From positions 4,236,001 to 4,300,000 of the forward strand of contig NZ_CP110139.1 in assembly GCF_025979885.1 (NCBI RefSeq): a DNA stretch of 64,000 bases. The letters are read 5' to 3'. The position numbers and the translations under genes are program-made. How positions within the stretch are numbered: position 1 is the stretch's first letter; each line of letters begins with the position of its first letter. Below the pieces are notes generated by a model. It did no database searches and was not told where the DNA came from. It saw only the letters and a program-made list of their open reading frames with translations. Positions 61,813 through 64,000 of the stretch are shown piece after piece. Source of the DNA: Hymenobacter sp. YIM 151500-1. Lineage in GTDB: Bacteria > Bacteroidota > Bacteroidia > Cytophagales > Hymenobacteraceae.

Positions 61813-63420
61813 TTATTGCATTAGTACCCTAGTCACCGCAACACTACCAGCGCTGCGGGCTCGTAACAGGTACACACCCACGGGCAAAGTAGGCATAGTG
61901 AGGGTGGCCGTATGCCGCCGCCCAATTCCGGCAGGAGCAGCAGTTGTGCGAGCTATAACCTGACCAAGCGACGAAAGTAGTTCTACCGTTACCGGACCAG
62001 GTGCGGAAGCTAGGCCGCCTACCTCCACGCGTAGCGAGTGGCCACTCACTGGGTTTGGCGTCACGCGCAGTTCTCCGGTGGTAGTGCGGCCCCGTGTAGC
62101 CAAGCCGATAGGGGCGCGGGCCGCCCGCAGCACGGCAAAACGGCTATTTTGGCCCGTCGCCGTAGCAGCTGCAAACCCCACAGCTACGGTGTTGCCATCA
62201 GGCTGCTCTACCACATCGGTTAAACGGTCAACTGCGTCCTCGTTCACGGTCAGGTAGCTATTGAGGCCATAGGTGAGGTCGGGTTGGCCGGTGGGCAGCA
62301 GCCGACGCAGGGCAAAATCGTTGTTGACGGAGCCAACCAGCAGGATTTTGGCATCAGCTAGCAAGCTCATTTCTGTGAAGTCGTTAGCAGTCAGCAAGCC
62401 CAGGTTAACGGTGCCGTTGGTACCGAACGTTGCATCAAGAGTGCCGGTGGCGGTGAAGCGGGCCAGAAACAAGGAGGCAGTAGCCCCCCGCGTTTCACCT
62501 AATACAAGGAATTGGCCACCGGGTAGCTCGCTCACAGAACGGCCAGCTACCGGGGCATTATCAAGCTGCCGCAGTTCGGCTACCCCTGCGGTGCCAAAAG
62601 CCGGGTCGGCTGCGCCAGTGGGTAGGCGGCGCGCCACAATCAGTTGGCGAGTGATGGTACTGGAGCCACTTTCCGCCACGTCCTGGAATCCCACGGCTAT
62701 GGCTCGCCCGGCGTTGTCAACGAAACCATCGGTGAAGCGGGCATAGCTGCGGCCAAGGTCGCCGACATAGCTGTTATCAAGAGTGCCGTTGGCTTGCAGC
62801 CGATACACGGCGGGGTTGCCCGCCCCGATGGGGTAGTTGCCCGAATTAATGCCTACCCGATGGGCCATTACCAGCAACTCGCCCGTAGGCTGCCGGCCCA
62901 CGCGCACGGGGTACCCGGCTACCGTGCCCCCGCAAACGTAGGTTATGCCATTGGTGCCAAACCCGGTATCGAGGGCACCCGTGGGTAGAAACCGCGCTAC
63001 AAAACTGGCTTTCGAAGCGGCCGAACCTGCTACCACCAGCTTGCCGTCGGCCTGTAAGGTCATGGCATAGGTAATAACCGGAACTGTGCCGGGGTTGGTA
63101 GCAAAGCACGGCGAACCGGTGGGCGGTGCAACAAGATAGGTGACCTTGCCATCCGTGCCGAACGTGGGGTCGAGGGCGCCAGTGGGATTGTACCGGGCTA
63201 TTTCCAGGCCCGCGGCGCCTTGCCCAGCCACTACTAGCTTACCATCGGGTTGCAAAACTACGGCGGCGGCAGCATCGGTGGTTGGCGCCGCCGTGAAGGT
63301 GGTAAATACCTTTCCGCCGGTACCAAATGTGGCGTCCAGGCCCGACTGCGCCTAGGCGGCGTGGCCTGCTACCAGCATGCCTACTACCTGAGCACATAAT
63401 CTGAATAAAGAATGCTTCAT
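61813..63420 (-). pseudogene. T9SS-exported delta-60-repeat protein interrupted by an amber codon
   Basis: The ATG at 63420 opens a signal peptide (MKHSLFRLCAQVVGMLVAGHAA), then TAG at 63354-63352, then the frame continues without further stops for about 510 residues. AQSGLDATFGTGGKV immediately after the TAG is the usual mature start. The body consists of about eight delta-60 repeats (LDxxFGxxGxV ... DGKLVVAG). The last 80 residues are a T9SS sorting domain (LRVTPNPVSGHSLRVEV ... VYLLRARSAG). CAG to TAG is one substitution. It could be a sequencing error or a real pseudogene. Confidence 0.8.
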
Positions 63421-63522
63421 ACGTCATGGGGTTTATTTGACGCACGAAATGTACGAGTCTGCTATATACTTGTCTTTATCATATATAAAGTATTGGTAGA
63501 GCAACTGCCTTACAAAACCTAT

Positions 63523-64000
63523 CTACACCACCAGCAACCCCTTTTCCCGCAGCAACTGCCACGCCGGCGTTTGCAGAAACTGCTCAAACGATTGACCGGC
63601 GGCAGTCGGGTAGGAGACGGCAGCATCTTTCACTAGCACTTTGGTGTCGTAATCGGTGCTGAGGCGCGTAAGCAGCTCCAGCAGCCAGGGGCCTATAGCA
63701 GCAGGCACTTTCACCTCGAAGTCCTCGGCCTGTTCATAAAACGTAAGCACGGCGCGGCGGCCTTTCCGAGTGTCTTCGTAGCGCAGCTCGGGGGCGTGGC
63801 CCAGCCAGAACAAGCGGTTATTAAGACGAGCAGAATCGGGTTTGACCGGTTCTTGAAGGGCTTGCTGGATAAGCTGGCGCGGCACCGTGGGGCGCGGCAC
63901 TCGGAAATCAAACCAGAAGCTGAGCGGCTCAGTGAGGGCTACGCCGTGCAGGTAGTTGTACAGGGCTTTGCTCAGGCCGGGCCCGAACTGCTCGTGGTCG
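63523..64000 (-). CDS. C-terminal part of an unidentified protein (partial)
   Basis: An open frame from the right edge to TAG at 63525-63523, encoding the last 158 residues: DHEQFGPGLSKALYNYLHGV ... LNNRLFWLGHAPELRYEDTRKGRRAVLTFYEQAEDFEVKVP ... LLREKGLLVV. There is no membrane segment or signal in this part. I do not recognise the family. The 100-bp gap to the delta-60 gene is AT-rich and has no clear terminator. Confidence 0.7.
   Translation of the reverse strand, partial: DHEQFGPGLSKALYNYLHGVALTEPLSFWFDFRVPRPTVPRQLIQQALQEPVKPDSARLNNRLFWLGHAPELRYEDTRKGRRAVLTFYEQAEDFEVKVPAAIGPWLLELLTRLSTDYDTKVLVKDAAVSYPTAAGQSFEQFLQTPAWQLLREKGLLVV

Overview
The window looks like a chromosomal segment of a GC-rich Bacteroidota of the Cytophagales, most like Hymenobacter. 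The evidence is two proteins with C-terminal type IX secretion (T9SS) sorting domains, Bacteroidota-type promoters (a TTTG...TACCTTTG pair before the capsule export gene; TAnnTTTG boxes before metK, rpsU, wrbA, the ABC operon and comA), the rpsU-xerC-hpf gene order, a TonB/beta-barrel receptor, and no obvious Shine-Dalgarno sequences. The genus is an inference from protein resemblance, not from a search.

Layout. 1-13 kb: the end of a metal-efflux transporter gene, a secreted PQQ-type sugar dehydrogenase, a GNAT enzyme, an HD-fold protein, a secreted S9 peptidase, an intradiol-dioxygenase-like lipoprotein, a pirin, a LytS/LytTR two-component pair and unknown membrane proteins. 13-20 kb: tandem DUF2975 genes with one HTH regulator, a PAP2 phosphatase, metK, hpf, xerC, rpsU and an acyl-CoA dehydrogenase. 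20-25 kb: a Wza/Wzc/CapC-like capsule export and phosphoregulation operon. 25-37 kb: an SDR epimerase, a TPR protein, phosphosulfolactate synthase, a multipass membrane protein, a Brp/Blh beta-carotene dioxygenase, a TraB protein, a spermidine-synthase fold protein, a porin, a DedA protein and aroE. 37-45 kb: a TonB-type receptor, two DUF4097 proteins, an anti-sigma factor, an ECF sigma factor and an ABC exporter. 45-52 kb: a second LytS/LytTR pair, wrbA, and a second ECF sigma factor followed by a membrane/beta-barrel protein and two lipoproteins. 52-64 kb: uvrB, a frameshifted DUF433 antitoxin-like gene, paired DUF4177-like proteins, GH27 and GH31 glycosidases, tRNA-Gly(CCC), a GNAT enzyme, a degenerate alpha/beta hydrolase, a T9SS delta-60-repeat protein interrupted by an amber codon, and a partial gene at the right edge.

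The least ordinary feature is the intergenic DNA. At least six kinds of long, near-perfect palindromic elements (arms 27 to about 98 bp) lie between genes, several directly against stop codons. Some are unrelated in their stems but share a loop sequence (GACGCYTGAMC) or an end sequence. They look like an interrelated group of mobile or RNA-structured 3'-end elements. No transposase, prophage or CRISPR array was seen.
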